A stretch of 64,000 bases of DNA from Phoenix dactylifera. Taxonomy: Eukaryota; Streptophyta; Magnoliopsida; Arecales; Arecaceae. Made by a program: the position numbers and the translations under genes. Under the pieces are notes generated by a model. It had not been told where the DNA came from. It worked only from the letters and a program-made list of their open reading frames with translations, and ran no database searches. The stretch lies in the NCBI RefSeq assembly GCF_009389715.1, contig NC_052400.1:19127674-19191673 (forward strand), read 5' to 3'. Below, one piece after another: positions 11,636-23,534 of the stretch. Each line of letters begins with the position of its first letter. Positions within the stretch are counted from its first letter, which is position 1.

Positions 11636-12639
11636 TGGATGAAGAAGAGACAGCTTTCCCCCTGGACACAACTAATTGGGAAAGGAGAGAGCTTTGAGCT
11701 CCTGGTGTTTGATATGATTTGATGATAAGAGTCGATGGAGAGGGAAATAAAAGGGAAAATTTGTGGGGATGTTAGGCTTCGTTGCGGTGTCATATAACGT
11801 GATGAGATAGACGGACTGCTGGTTGCTTGGTGGATACAAAGTAAAAGGAAAAAGTGGCTTCTCCCAGTCGCTTGCGGGAAAAGAGACGGTAATGAAGGCT
11901 GCACTGCCGACGGTGACGGATCCCGATCGTTTCTCCGAAAGGCGGTGGATCACGTGCTACATTTGACTGTTCCACATATTTGCGCGACGCGGATGTGTTT
12001 AATCTCCGTAAAGCTGCTGCCTTCAATCGGGCGGATGTGCTTTATCTATCTCCGTAAATTTCGGTAAATCTAACGGTTAAAATCGAGATCTCGTTCGGAG
12101 AGACCGGAGCGTGACACGTATAATTATTCCAAGGCTGGTCTGAAGCTTGATCGAAGCTACTGCAACACTAGCGAGAGCATTGACTTTGTCGGAATCTTTT
12201 GTGTTTAGTCTTTCGAAAATGGCAGGTGGAGCGCGGGAGGACAGTGAAGGGCGACACGATGCCGACCGTAAAATTCCGGGCCGGCGTGGCGAGTAATATG
12301 CTGATGATCTAGGAGGGTCGATACTGGTGGATTTGTGTGTAGTTGACACCTGGCCTATGTGCCGTTTCCGGACCTTGGTTTCGTGTTCGGTACCGCTATC
12401 CTGAACGAGACCGAGTTAACCGATATAAATCAGCTGATTGGCGGAGAGCAGTATTTCATGGCACCGTGGGTATAATTTGTTGACACGTAAAGGAATGCTG
12501 GAAGTTGTATGACCGAATTGCTTGATAGGTGATAAGCTTTGAAACCAACGACAGGTGATATGGCAAACCTATGAACAAAAACTTGCCACAAAGCCTCCGA
12601 CCGGCTAGTCAAAGCTTGTTTTATAGTTGATCTAAAGGC
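11636..12639. other. CIPK upstream region
   Basis: This is the presumed promoter and 5' UTR of the minus-strand CIPK gene. It contains two near-copies of GCGGATGTG-TTTA-ATCTCCGTAAA (about 11989 and 12031), spaced 42 bases apart. I saw no clear TATA box. Confidence 0.35.
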
Positions 12640-14080
12640 GTGCAGAGAATACTTCGAATTTCAAACAATCTCTCCAGCTAACAACAGATCAACCACGATC
12701 AGCGAATGATTTCTGTTGTGGTTCAAATTTGGCCCGAGGGTGACCACGCCGGTGGAGTCCGAGAAAACCGTCGGCGGTTAAAGGAGAAGACGAGAGCCAC
12801 CTCCTGCTCGATGGCCGTGGATCTGCACAAAGCCTCACTGATGTTTTCAGTGAGGGCCCTCCGACGATCAAGTTAGAGTGGGGTAAATTTGGTCCAGCCA
12901 AAAAATTCCTTAGAAGTTACCTGACCAAGTATTTATAGTCTTGGTGGAGTAGCCCAGATAGCAGAGGCATTGTCAGCCCTCATCATGAAGGGACGTAGCT
13001 TTGAGCCGGATAGCGCGCAGCTTAGGTTGATTGATGGCGTGTAGTACTGCCTATTTTTGAGAATGGTAGGGTGTTGACAATCACGGCAGGGTATGGCCAG
13101 AGTAGTCAAGGTGTTGTCTGACTGTTGAAGGCCGGATATGGAGACGTAGCACGGTAGTGTTGTAAAGTACGGCCACGCAAATAGGCGTAGGCACGCACAT
13201 GGGTGCGGTCGTTGGCGAGGTTGAGCTTGTTGAAAGGTCGCGTCATGCGTTTGACGAGGTTGACTTAATAGGTGCTGGGAGTAGCTCGGCTTTCCGGGTT
13301 CTGAAGTGTGCTTAGTGGAGCGTTTCGAGCTTGAGGGTCGGAGCGTACTACTGAGGTAGGCGCCCCGAGCTTGGTCGGGGCGGGTCGGCGAATATTGGAG
13401 GCACCTCGAACTTGATCAGAGGAGTCGGCGAATGTCTGAAGTTGGTAGAGCTTTTGGCGGAGTCCCGAAGTCGAGCTGACTCTGGGCCGAAGTGTGGATC
13501 CAACTGGTTGGTGTTGATGTTTATAGGACCGAAACTGGGCGGCTTTTTAGTTGTAGCCCGAACGATCCATTTTACCCCCCATCAGTTTCCATAACCATGT
13601 GGCCAATGAACGAGATGCACAGAATAAGATGCATCGAGCAAGACACACGCATGCGATTTTCGAACGTGCGATCAGTTACAAAAAACGACCGATCTGTATA
13701 TCCGAATTTTTTGGCTGCAGGCACCGACCCTTGCCTATATAAACTACTCCCGAGAGATCCTCCAGATAAGTGCTCTCGAGCCTTTTTACTCTATTTTGCT
13801 GCCACTTTACAGCTCTCACAACACCTCTGCTGCTTCTTGAGAGTCCATCTAGCTTAGACGTCGAAGGATCCCTCATCGGAACTCTTTATTTTTGTTGTTT
13901 TAGGTTAGATTCAGCATTAGAGTTAAGATTCGAACACAATCTCCACTATCGAACACTACATCGGGATCGATCAACATCGAAGCCATCAACCCTGGAGTGT
14001 AATGGTTACCACTTTGCCACCTCGAAGACATATTACGATCTTCGGCCGATCTTCACAATCTGAGCAGCCAACTGTCCAAG
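12640..14080. mobile_element. Fossil LTR-retrotransposon LTR sequence
   Basis: A GC-richer block with no host-gene coding potential has the texture of plant Gypsy-type LTRs. Long non-coding runs rich in GTCGG and GAGCTTG motifs occupy about 12690-13590. A second part at 13700-14010 has a TATA-like CCTATATAAAC at about 13735, followed by a leader-like pyrimidine-rich region. I could not define exact ends or a matching second LTR, and no internal gag-pol region is evident. It looks like solo or partial LTR material, broken and old. The family (probably Gypsy) is an inference from texture. Confidence 0.4.
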
Positions 14081-17000
14081 CACTCTAGTAGCTAGAGAAA
14101 AGGCTGTGATCCTACCGTTGGAGATTTCACTAGAACATACACCCATAAAGTCTCAAAAAGCAAAAGCAATACTCTTGGCTGCCTAACAAGATGTACCTAT
14201 AGGGTTTGATGGCTTCCTACAAAGCCCTTGGAGGGTTTCGTCTCCATCGGAACCGCGCGCGGCACCAACTTTTCCTGCCTCACAGTTTGAACTCCTCACA
14301 CAACAAATTCAGATGCCAACTAACAGTCATCCAAAATCTGCAGCAAAGTACCACCACCAAACAGCAATAGCAGGTGGATCATGAGCCAAGCAACGGCAGA
14401 CTCCCAGCCCAACCGAACCATCACTTCTCTCCTCAAGCCCAGCGGCAGCGGCAGGTTTTATTCAAAGTCGCATCCAGTTTTGGTTTTGTACCTCAAAATT
14501 TCTAATGCTTGCACGCGTCAGTGCCTTTGAAGTTAATGATGGATATAATTTGTAGCCAAGAAAGTAGTTGGAAGAGGGCCATGCCTTTCCATAACTCAAG
14601 CCTTGTGCCATGCTTAAAAATTTAATTAGATAAATGGCATTCCTAATTCCTAAAGCCTCTCCACTATATTAAATTGAATTTGCCAGCAGGTCAGTTTTTT
14701 CTTTTATTGAATAATGAATGGCTCTCGAGTGGATCATGAACCACTTCCATCTATGTTGGATTTTCTCTGGAGCTGCGTTTCAACTTTTTCTGTGGCCGAG
14801 CCTGGACAACTTCAACTTTAAAACTTAAACGCCATTGAACCATGCGCATATGAACCGGATCATTTCTAAATTGACCCTAAACAACTACCGAACCACACAG
14901 GGTTAAAAGCAGGAAACAAGTAGGCACGCCAGTTGTATAAATTATGTCGTTTATTTTTTCATATGAGTGTTATAGTTCACATGAAATATAGAAATTATCA
15001 ACAGAAAAAAAAGGTCACGAAGAAAAAGTGCCGCTGCTGAAAGATTTAATAACATGTTGGATCTCCATTTCTTCTGGAAAAGAGTAAGCAAATGATACAT
15101 CTGAGGTAGGAGGACAGCTAGAAATGCCTTTATGAGCAAACATAATTTATTTAATTCTAATAACAACATTAAAGTTATGTATCATATTTCATGATCTCAA
15201 TGATATATAGATATGCCTTGCACATGCACGTACACTCATACACACCAAATAAAAGAAAAAAGAAAGAAAGAAGAAACTGAAAGAGATCCCTTTCAAGATA
15301 TCATTTATAGCCAATCACTATATCCTATGCATGCATGATTTCTTGCACAGAACTCTTTAGCTAAGACATTTACCAAACAACTAATTAGCTAGACTTTGCA
15401 ACAAATTGAAAAGTTTAGCCTTATGTCTAAAATTGCCTTATGATCACTTGTATATAGATGAATTTGATATTATATCCGTAGATTACAACTCTACTATATC
15501 AGCTTCTGTTGATCTTGATTTGCACCTGCGCCTGACAATTCCAAGGCTTTTATTCCAGGGTCTCGATATAAAAATCAGATTGTTTGTAGGTATTCTGTTG
15601 AGTGGACATTCTTTATAAGTTTTAATTTTATAAAATTATATGTCTTGATCTATCATCTCAATATGTTGTTTAAAAGATTTAATGCAAAAGCTAATTAAGA
15701 TTCAATTAAATATCACATAGCTATATATCTTATTCAATTAATTTGTAATTGGTGATGCTCCAAGTGGTTTGTTTGATTTTTTAAAAGAAAGAAAGAAAGA
15801 AGGAAGGAAAGAAAGAAAGAAATCACCCCAACATTGGATTGCTATAAAAATGTATTGGGTCATACTTTGGTCTCGCTCACCTAATTTATTCATGTCAATG
15901 CTTCTCTTTTATAGAAATATTGCCTCAACCATCGACATATCCAATTCTCAAGATAATATAATATAATATAATATGAGCCACAGAATATTACAGACCTTTA
16001 CAATTGATGAGGAGGAATAAAGAGACGTCACCAGCTATTTTCAGTTTCTGAAATGGAGCCCCCGAAAAAAGAAAAGATAATTAAAGATTATCCAATGCCA
16101 AAACATGCAAAAAAAAAAGATCTACTTAATTATTAATTTTATACAAAAGTTTGATTTTTTTGAAAAAAAATTATTGACTCAGAGATTTTAGATAACCTTG
16201 TCCTAGATATGAAAATGAGAGAGCATCTGATGTACATATTTTGAATGTACAATAAAAATTATTCAGACTATTGCCTATCTTATACTTAGACCCATGCATA
16301 AAATTATCCAAGAATTCTTAGATATGTATCATTTTGTAAATAATAATAGCCATCTTGTTTTTCTTGCAAAATTAATAATCAAGTAGATTTTATGTGAATT
16401 TTTTTTTTACGCTCAAGATTTTTTTTTAGCTAAAACGGATAATTCATACAATTATAATACGGACACATCCAAAAAATCAAAAAATAGCAAATAACGGAGC
16501 GCTCTGGCAGCTCTCTCTTTTCAACCTGCAGGATTTTCTCGGATTGATTAGCCACATACAAGACTATCCAGTCCGTAGCTCCATCAGCCTCTCTATAGAA
16601 ATGCTTCGCATAAAAATTATCGATAAATCAAATATAATGCAAAATATGAATAATATAAATATGAGTTATTTTTCTAAATAAAATGTGTTTTTGTTCGAAA
16701 AAGCTAAACCAACGGTAAGTGGAAGATAAGTTGATATTCGTGTTAACCCTCGCAAATTGGATTCTCTCCACTTTTTTTTTTCGCTAATAGAGGCATCATA
16801 TCCGACGGAAACGGATACATCCAATAAAGTTAAAAAAAAAAGAAAAAAAAAGGGAGGAGATTCTCTCCTCCCTTCTCCGGTCGTAGCGTCTAAGAAATCG
16901 AGGGATGCAATGTACGAAAAGGGCCGCTGCCATTATAACACACGAAGTTTGGCAACCAAGGAAGCAAGTGGCAAGTTTCCTGCACCAACACGGATGCACT

Positions 17001-17397
17001 TTATTGACTTTGTGGATTCTGAAATCCCTATAAATGGTAACCGAGCATTGGATCGGTGATGCACCCTCTTGCTTTCAAGTGAGTGGTCAAAGGTCGAGTC
17101 ACAAAATGACGTTCTCTCGAGACTTTGATCCAGTCCTATCCACTAACCTTCTCCAGAGTATAAAACCTTGGCCCCCCGAGCAATTAATGGATCTTGGACC
17201 GCAATGGGGAGATGGCTCAGGCCGCCCCAATCTCATAAAAGAGAAATGGCTATGGGGACCTCAGCACCAAACAAAGGCTAGCATGAAATCAGGATCCCAA
17301 TCCATGCCCCTTACCTTATCTGCTCAACCGTCTAAAGCCTAACCGACTTGTAGCAAGTTGTAATGCTTCTACCTAAAAAAAGTTAAAAAAATCGAGT
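14081..17397. other. Intergenic, low-complexity tracts, no gene recognised
   Basis: AT-rich sequence with GAAA-type microsatellites near 15259-15280 and 15785-15823, and a short ATAAT repeat at about 15953-15974. A GC-richer part at 16757-17342 has two overlapping plus-strand frames of about 100 codons. Neither matches a family I know, and they directly precede the LTR-like end at 17589, so repeat origin is more likely than a gene. Confidence 0.4.
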
Positions 17398-17603
17398 CTG
17401 AGTACTACTAGTTCTCTATTATTTTTGTCTATGAAAAAATCAAAAATTTTATTGTAAAACTCATGCAGGCGTATGTTTAGTCCCACATCAATTATTTGCT
17501 GGATAGATCTTGAATATTTATATAAGATCGAAAAATCTAAATAATATTTTATAGTTAGCTTTTTTTTAATGAAGGTCTAGGTTGTTACAAATGGTATCAG
17601 AGC
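17398..17603 (+). mobile_element. Fossil LTR 3' end with initiator-Met primer-binding site
   Basis: The string TGGTATCAGAGC at 17592-17603 is the standard primer-binding site matching the 3' end of plant initiator-Met tRNA. Two bases before it the sequence ends GTTGTTACA (17581-17589), a normal LTR terminus. A TG-starting LTR of about 190 bases (from about 17398) is possible, which would be short and TRIM-like, but the left edge is a guess. The first bases of an internal region follow, and no coding domain or second LTR was found. It is a broken fossil of Copia or TRIM type. Confidence 0.55.
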
Positions 17604-17889
17604 AAATCGTTGATTTGAAGAATATAGTGGTGAATAGTAAGAGAATCGTTCAGCCGGGCTTGTTCAAGGGAAAAAAAAAAAAGGCAGTTGCAACCAAATG
17701 GGTTCCAATAAAGAAAACAAAGTAGAACAACAGACCTTATTGGACCTGCGTTGGATGGCCTTCAAATGGATAGCATCACCTTCCTTTTTTGTTATTTTGC
17801 CAAATCTAGCAAAACTTCTCATCAACGGCGGTGGTGATTGGCAACTCATAAGTTGGTGATTGTGATCAAGGACATCAGCTGCACCCATA

Positions 17890-18052
17890 GTATGTCGTAC
17901 TAGTCTAAACCGGACGTACCATATCAGTTTGGTATTGATACTTAATATGAGTGGCGTACCGATATCTAGTTAAAAAAAAAACTCTATATATCGTACCGTA
18001 TATCGATACTATACTAATATAGCATCGGTACGAGATTCAGTACCAAAATGAT
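17890..18052. repeat. Small palindromic GGTACG/CGTACC repeat (MITE-like)
   Basis: The stretch contains repeated GTACC, GGTAC and TATCGATA motifs in both orientations (GGACGTACCATATC, GGCGTACCGATATC, TCGTACCGTATATCGATAC, GCATCGGTACGAG), so it can fold on itself. A related element lies at about 37672-37752 inside an O-fucosyltransferase intron. Class unknown. Confidence 0.45.
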
Positions 18053-20159
18053 AAATTATGATTATATCATTATTTTTTTTTGGTAATAGCCATTTTGGAA
18101 GGAAGAGACTAGAAAGGAGAGCGAGGAGAGGAGGACGGAGGTGGGATAAACAGATAAAGAGGATAAAGTGGAGAAGGGACGTCGACCACCGACTGTCTTT
18201 CAGAGGATGGGTTGAGGACGTTGACCACCACTAATTTAGAGGGGACGGGGTTCAACGAGGAGTGGGGTAAGTGGGCGAGGGAGTAGGAAGGAGCGGAGGG
18301 AGTTGGAGTTGCTGGGATTCGGTCTCGGAGATGAGGTGCTACGTAAGATAACGCTGCGTTAGTTAGATGCTATCATATCAAGGGAATGTTGGATCTAAAG
18401 GAAAATATTATAAGTTGGTTTAGATAAAGCATGAGCTGGTTTAGATCTAAAGGAAAATATTAGATGCTCTCATATCAGGGGAATGTTGCATTAGTTAGGA
18501 GATAACCTTTTGATAAAGTTAGCTGGGACATTACTATATAAATAGCATCAGGGTGGTTGTCAAAATATTTACTCATGTATGTGTTAAATATCTAATTAAA
18601 AAGTTTCAGGAGACCTAGTCGCGCCCCAAGTATAGGACCTCCTATCGCACGTATAAAGCACAAAAAGTAAATGGCATAGCTTACAAGGAAGTATTCAAGT
18701 GGTTTCAAGCCTCCAGCATCTTCAAATCTACGAAGACGTCTACTAAGAGATCGCAGTGACGCAGCTCCTGTGATCAAAGAGTCCAGGCAAGGAATGAAGC
18801 ACTGCAGCTCCTGTAATTTGAATTAAGCCATTCGTGAATCTAACTAATACTGTAGTCTTCAATCAAGCATTAATTCAAATTACTTAAATTATTTCCTTTA
18901 GCCATTGTTTGGTTGCAAAACAGTGCTCAAGAACAGTTAAAGAACAAATAATTTGAGGGTGAAAATGAAGAATTAGAAGGAATAAATCTATTCTAATATT
19001 TTTAAAAATGATTTTACCCATATTTAGTGAAATAAATGAGTGGAAAACTTTATTGAAAATTTCAAAATTCCCCTTTTGGCATCCACTTGTTATTTCAAAA
19101 CTGTCCCTCTTCTTTATCTATATATTTTCAAGCACCAAGGGGGGTATTACAGTAGAATAATGCTTTTATTTAGACCTTGCCAAATTTGCAAAAATACAAA
19201 ATATATAGCCAAATTTAGGCGTACCGGCACTTACCTTTGGATTTTTTGCCATCCATTGATCATTGACTTTCCACATTGGCCGCTAATGACCTCCTTTGAT
19301 ACTTGACCGTACACATGTGGGCTATTAATCTTCGGACAGCCAATGAAGTATATGATATACGTTAAAAAAAATCCCTCTCTACCTTTTTAGGATTTATAAA
19401 CTTAAGACATACTCAATAAATATTAATATAGATACAGCATAAGTGAAAAAAAACTTTAATTAAAAACCTACAGATTCAAATAGAGAAGATAAATCATAAA
19501 AAAATGAAAATTATGGTGCAGCTTATAGCTCAACAGTTGCGCTCCTCCTTGTCGGAGGAGATTGATGTCTGAACCTCGGTGGTCTCATTTTATTACTTGA
19601 CCTTGTATAATTTAATTGGTGGTTCATGCACTATTACTCCGAAATTAAACAAGAAATAATAACAAAATAAATGCAGCCCGTAAACTCATAAACTCTTTGT
19701 GGTTCTGTGCCCTAATGATAGTTATGAGGGGTTCTGTGAAAGGGGGGGGTGGTTCAGTTTCTTCTTTCCAGGCTTTCTACTCTTTTCCTTGTTTCAATTT
19801 CCATTTTATTTCCCACTCCTTATTTGTGGGCAAAACAAGCACAACTACATTCCGAAACAGGTGTAATTGTACGTAAAGCTATTAATATATAAGGACTAAT
19901 CGTTCAATGGCAGAGACAAAAGACCGTGTTTTTGAGTTTCTCTTTTGTTGAGCTCTGATCCGGATAGCCAGTGCTGAACAGAGGGCCAGTGAAGTACTAC
20001 AGTGGCCTTTAGTTCCGCTGCCTCGGGCCGGGCCTTGGCGACTAAGCGACAAAAGGCTCCAGTCCAGGAGCCGCATCCGTTCCCGCATAAATACTATTAA
20101 GAAACCTCCCCGGACCGAACCCTGGGGTCCACCATGCTCCACGGACCGGGTTCGCGTTG
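18053..20159. other. Intergenic with minor repeats
   Basis: The poly(T) plus TTGGTAATAGCC at 18072-18090 looks like another minus-strand retroposon tail ending TTACC(A)n, followed by a purine-rich stretch to about 18330. At 18361-18515 a short motif (ATGCT-TCATATCA-GGGAATGTTG) occurs twice. No gene was seen. Confidence 0.4.
19516..19592 (+). repeat. tRNA-like sequence, probable SINE head
   Basis: TAGCTCAACAGTTGCGC resembles a tRNA D-arm/box A. It is followed by a perfect 7-base stem CTCCTCC-TTGTC-GGAGGAG where an anticodon arm would lie, and then by a weak box B-like TGTCTGAACCTCGG. It is not a functional tRNA, because there is no paired acceptor stem and the anticodon loop is too short. It fits a decayed tRNA-derived SINE. 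Confidence 0.35.
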
Positions 20160-20345
20160 CATCGTTCGCGCGAGACAATGATTGATGTTCTTTCTCGACG
20201 TAGACCGTTGGATCGCTATTCGCACAGAATTTAAAGCAATACAAACTCCTTTATTAACGGATTGCATGAACCTGTCGATGCATGGTTTAACGGCGGATTC
20301 GCACGAAGGAAGGTGAATCTTTCTTTCGAGCGAAAGATACAACCC
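20160..20345. repeat. Fold-back element with CGCCGTTGGATC-type core
   Basis: The left part (GACCGTTGGATCGCTATTCGCAC at about 20205) and the right part (AACGGCGGATTCGCACGAAGGAAGG at about 20290) are partial inverted copies. The right part also matches the complement of sequence at 63113-63140. It lies about 170-350 bases upstream of the CaMRLK start, so it may overlap that gene's promoter. Confidence 0.45.
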
Positions 20346-20513
20346 CTGTCCACGGACTACGGCTGGTGGCGGGCCCGCCGTCACACCTTATATCCAGCAG
20401 CCCGTTTGTTTCTCTATTCCCCCACCCCTAACGCCGTTAAGTCTGCCCTCCCAGTCCCACGTATTTAATGACGCCCCCCCGGCCCTTTATCCTCAGAGAA
20501 CGCAGCCGACACC

Positions 20514-22796
20514 ATGTCACCCTCCTCTCTCCTCCTCCTCGTCCTCCTCCTCCTCCTCACTCTCCCTTCCTTCTCCCACTCCTCCTGCCACCCATCAGAC
20601 CGCGACCTTCTCTCCCTCGCCTTCAGCTCCGTCTCCGGATTCCAACTCCCCGACCTGGCCCCCGACGACGACAGAAACTGCTCCAAAATACGGCAGATAA
20701 GGCTCCCCAATAGGAACCTCAGCGGCACCGTGTCTTGGGTGTTCCTGCGGAACATCACTAGTCTCCAGGTACTCGACCTCTCCAGCAACGCTCTTGAGGG
20801 CTCTATCCCCGGCCGCTTCTGGTTCGCCCCGGCCCTCCTCGAGGTCAACCTCGCCGCCAACCGCTTCGGTGGCGCCATCCGGCTCGAACCGGGCCCGTCC
20901 GGCACGGCTCAGCTGCCCCTCAAGGTCCTCAACGTCTCCGACAACCGGCTCACCAGCGCGGTGGGCCTCTCCGGGTTCGGCGGCCTCCAAGTGCTCGACC
21001 TCTCCCGGAATGATGTCGGCGTCGTGCCGGTGGGCTTGGAGGCCCTCATAGGCTTGAAACATCTAGACGTTTCTCATAACTCTATGGCCGGGAATTTTCC
21101 CAAAGACTTCCCGCCGCTCGCTGGCCTTGGCTTCTTAAACATCTCTTTTAATAACTTCACTGGCGTGGTGAAGCCCATGGAGGTCAAGAAGTTTGAGAGA
21201 TCCGCGTTTATAAAAGCCGGCTCTCTTAACTTCTCTTCTTCTACTCAAGCAGCCGCTGGCCCCACTTCCTCTTCATCTTTAGCTTCTCATGGAAAGAAAC
21301 GCAAATCAAAGAGCCACGAAGGGGCCCTGAAATTGGGAGTTACAATAGCCGCTGCCTCTCTTGTTGTCTTCTCTCTGTTAGCTTGTGTTTTATATGCCGT
21401 GATGAGGAAGAGGAGGAAGAGAAAGGGACGGAAGGATGGGTGGAAGGGAGAGGACCCAGCGGCCGCGGCCTCGACAGTGCAGGCGGCGGTGGGAAGGAGG
21501 CGCGGTGGGGAGCAGAGGCGAGGTGGGCGGCGGCGCCTGTTGTGGTGTTCGAGAAGCCGCTGATGGAGCTGACGTTCGCGGACCTGGCGACGGCCACGTC
21601 GGGCTTCGGGAGGGAGTCGCAACTGGCGGAGGGCGGCAGGAGCGGGCCGGCTTTCCGGGTGGTGCTCCCCGGAGACATGCACGTGGTGATTCGGGTGCTG
21701 GAGGCTGCCCGCGAGGTGGACGAGCGGGAGGCCACGGCCGCCTTCCGCGACCTCGCCCGCCTCCGTCATCCCAACCTCCTTCCCCTCCTCGGTTACTGCA
21801 TCGCAGGTATTGAGATTTTCTCCTTTTTCCTACCTTTTTCTACTAATCTCTCCCACGCGCACTGTACGTGAGTGTAAGATGGACGGCTGCGATTCCATCT
21901 GACTTAAGATATTTTTTACTGTTTATGTAACTTCATAAGCGCACACCCATTTTTAGCTAATGCTTCTGCTCCGCTCTTATTTCTAGCTTATAGGTCAAGG
22001 ACTGATGTAGTTAAAGCGTAATTATTAAAATAAGTATGTATAAATGAAGTCGTCAGTTATTGCCGACTTTATTATATCGTATTCTTTTCTTTTTTTCTCG
22101 TGTATTAATAATTGATTTTTTTTTTAAGGAAGGGAGAAGCTGCTGCTATACGAGTACATCGAGAAGGGAGACCTCCACCGGTGGCTCCACGAGCTACCGG
22201 CGGCACGCCCTGACGTTGAGGACTGGAGCAGCGACACGTGGGAGATTAACCACGGCGAGGAGAAGAGGCCGCCGCCGGCGGCACCGGGAGAGGTGGGGAA
22301 CTGGCCGACGCGGCATCGGATCGCGCTAGGCGTCGCGCGTGGTCTAGCTTTCCTCCACCAGGGGTGGGCTGGCTCGTGGCAGGCCGTGGTCCACGGACAC
22401 CTCGTCCCGACCAACATTCTCCTCGGCGAGGACCTGGAGCCCCGAATCGCCGACTTCGGGGTGGCAGCAGTAGGCGAGGGCACGGCGGAGGGGGACGTGT
22501 ACAGCTACGGGGTGGTGTTGATGGAGCTGGTGACGGGGAGGGAGACGTGGTCGGAGGCGGAGGTGGGATGGGCCCGGAGGCTGGTGAGGGAGGGGCGGGC
22601 GGCCGAGGCGGTGGACCCCAGGCTGAGGGTATGGCCGGAGTGGGAGAAGGAGGCGGCGGAGTGCCTCCGGGTGGGGTATCTCTGCACCGCCGAGTCGTCG
22701 GAGAAGCGACCCACCATGCAGCAGGTTGTAGGGCTCATCAAAGACGTGCGCCCTCCCGCCGCCGCCACCTCATCGTCTTCGTCTTCTTCTCATTAA
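20514..22796 (+). CDS. CaMRLK: LRR receptor-like kinase, CaMRLK/MEE62 type, with one-base frame change; predicted pseudokinase
   Basis: Two exons, 20514-21806 and 22129-22796, join in frame at [15 protein letters not shown]. The ATG at 20514 sits in ACCATGT. Order: signal peptide (about residues 1-23), [19 protein letters not shown] cap, about five LRRs ([16 protein letters not shown] onward), a membrane helix near residues 274-298, basic juxtamembrane, then kinase-like domain. The exon order, the [13 protein letters not shown] block, the HRWLHELP block and the ending [14 protein letters not shown] match Arabidopsis CaMRLK (At5g45800) as I remember it. The reading frame changes by one missing base in GC-rich juxtamembrane sequence (about 21430-21510); the first frame runs to a stop at 21563 while the kinase part is in the next frame. 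With one base added the length would be 653 residues. The kinase lacks a normal glycine loop, has Arg for the ATP lysine (VVIRV) and HGH for HRD, but keeps DFG, so catalysis is unlikely. Confidence 0.85.
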
Positions 22797-23495
22797 AGGA
22801 GCTAGGCACCGATTCCAACTCCTTTTCTTTTCTTCTTTTAATATTATAGTTCTTTTTTCGATCTCGTTAGGTGATCTATCCTTCTTGTTGTTTTATTGAG
22901 GAGGGGTGGGGGAGTGGGCGACAGAGAACAGTGGCGTGGGGAGAAGAAATGGGAGTAGATCACAAAACAACTACTATAACTGGAGATAGTGGGGATTTTG
23001 TTGTCGATCAGCGAATCCCACTGGCACGCTATCTTTTAGGTTTGTATAAGAGAGTCCATGGGGGAAAAGGTTTGCACAAAGAAGTTGAGGTCAGTATGTA
23101 TCAGAAAAAAGAAGAAGAAGAAGTTGAGGTCAGTGATGCAGAAGGAGAAATGAGAGTGCTGCTTGTTTTTTTGCGATCGGCCAGTTAGAGAGAGGGGGCA
23201 TCTGTTTTTGTTCCTACCTGTTTATTTCTATGCTTTTTGGATGTAGTTTAGTTGCTTTTAGATTCTCAAGACAAAAGGATCCTGGATGATTTCTACCTGC
23301 AATTCGATACTATGCTGCCGGGCTGCATTCCCCCTACCAAATAAAGTTGAACAAATACTATAGGCCGCAGCCGGAAATATCGGCCTTGCCACTAGGGAAA
23401 TTTTTACTATCCCCGCATTTAGATTTATTTGTTTTAGTTAGGATACATGGCAAAATTTTATCGGATGTGCAACTTTGGCCTGCACCCTCTAAAAG

Positions 23496-23496
<1 letters not shown>

Positions 23497-23530
<34 letters not shown>
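23497..23530. repeat. (TG)17 microsatellite
   Basis: Perfect TG dinucleotide run of 34 bases downstream of the CaMRLK gene. Confidence 0.95.

Positions 23531-23534
<4 letters not shown>

Noticed and set aside
16757-17342. Two overlapping plus-strand frames of about 100 codons
   Set aside because: Lysine-rich or low-similarity translations without known domains, directly beside an LTR/PBS junction. More likely repeat-derived.
19516-19592. Possible functional tRNA gene
   Set aside because: The acceptor stem is not paired, the anticodon loop is too short and box B is weak. It is better explained as a SINE remnant.
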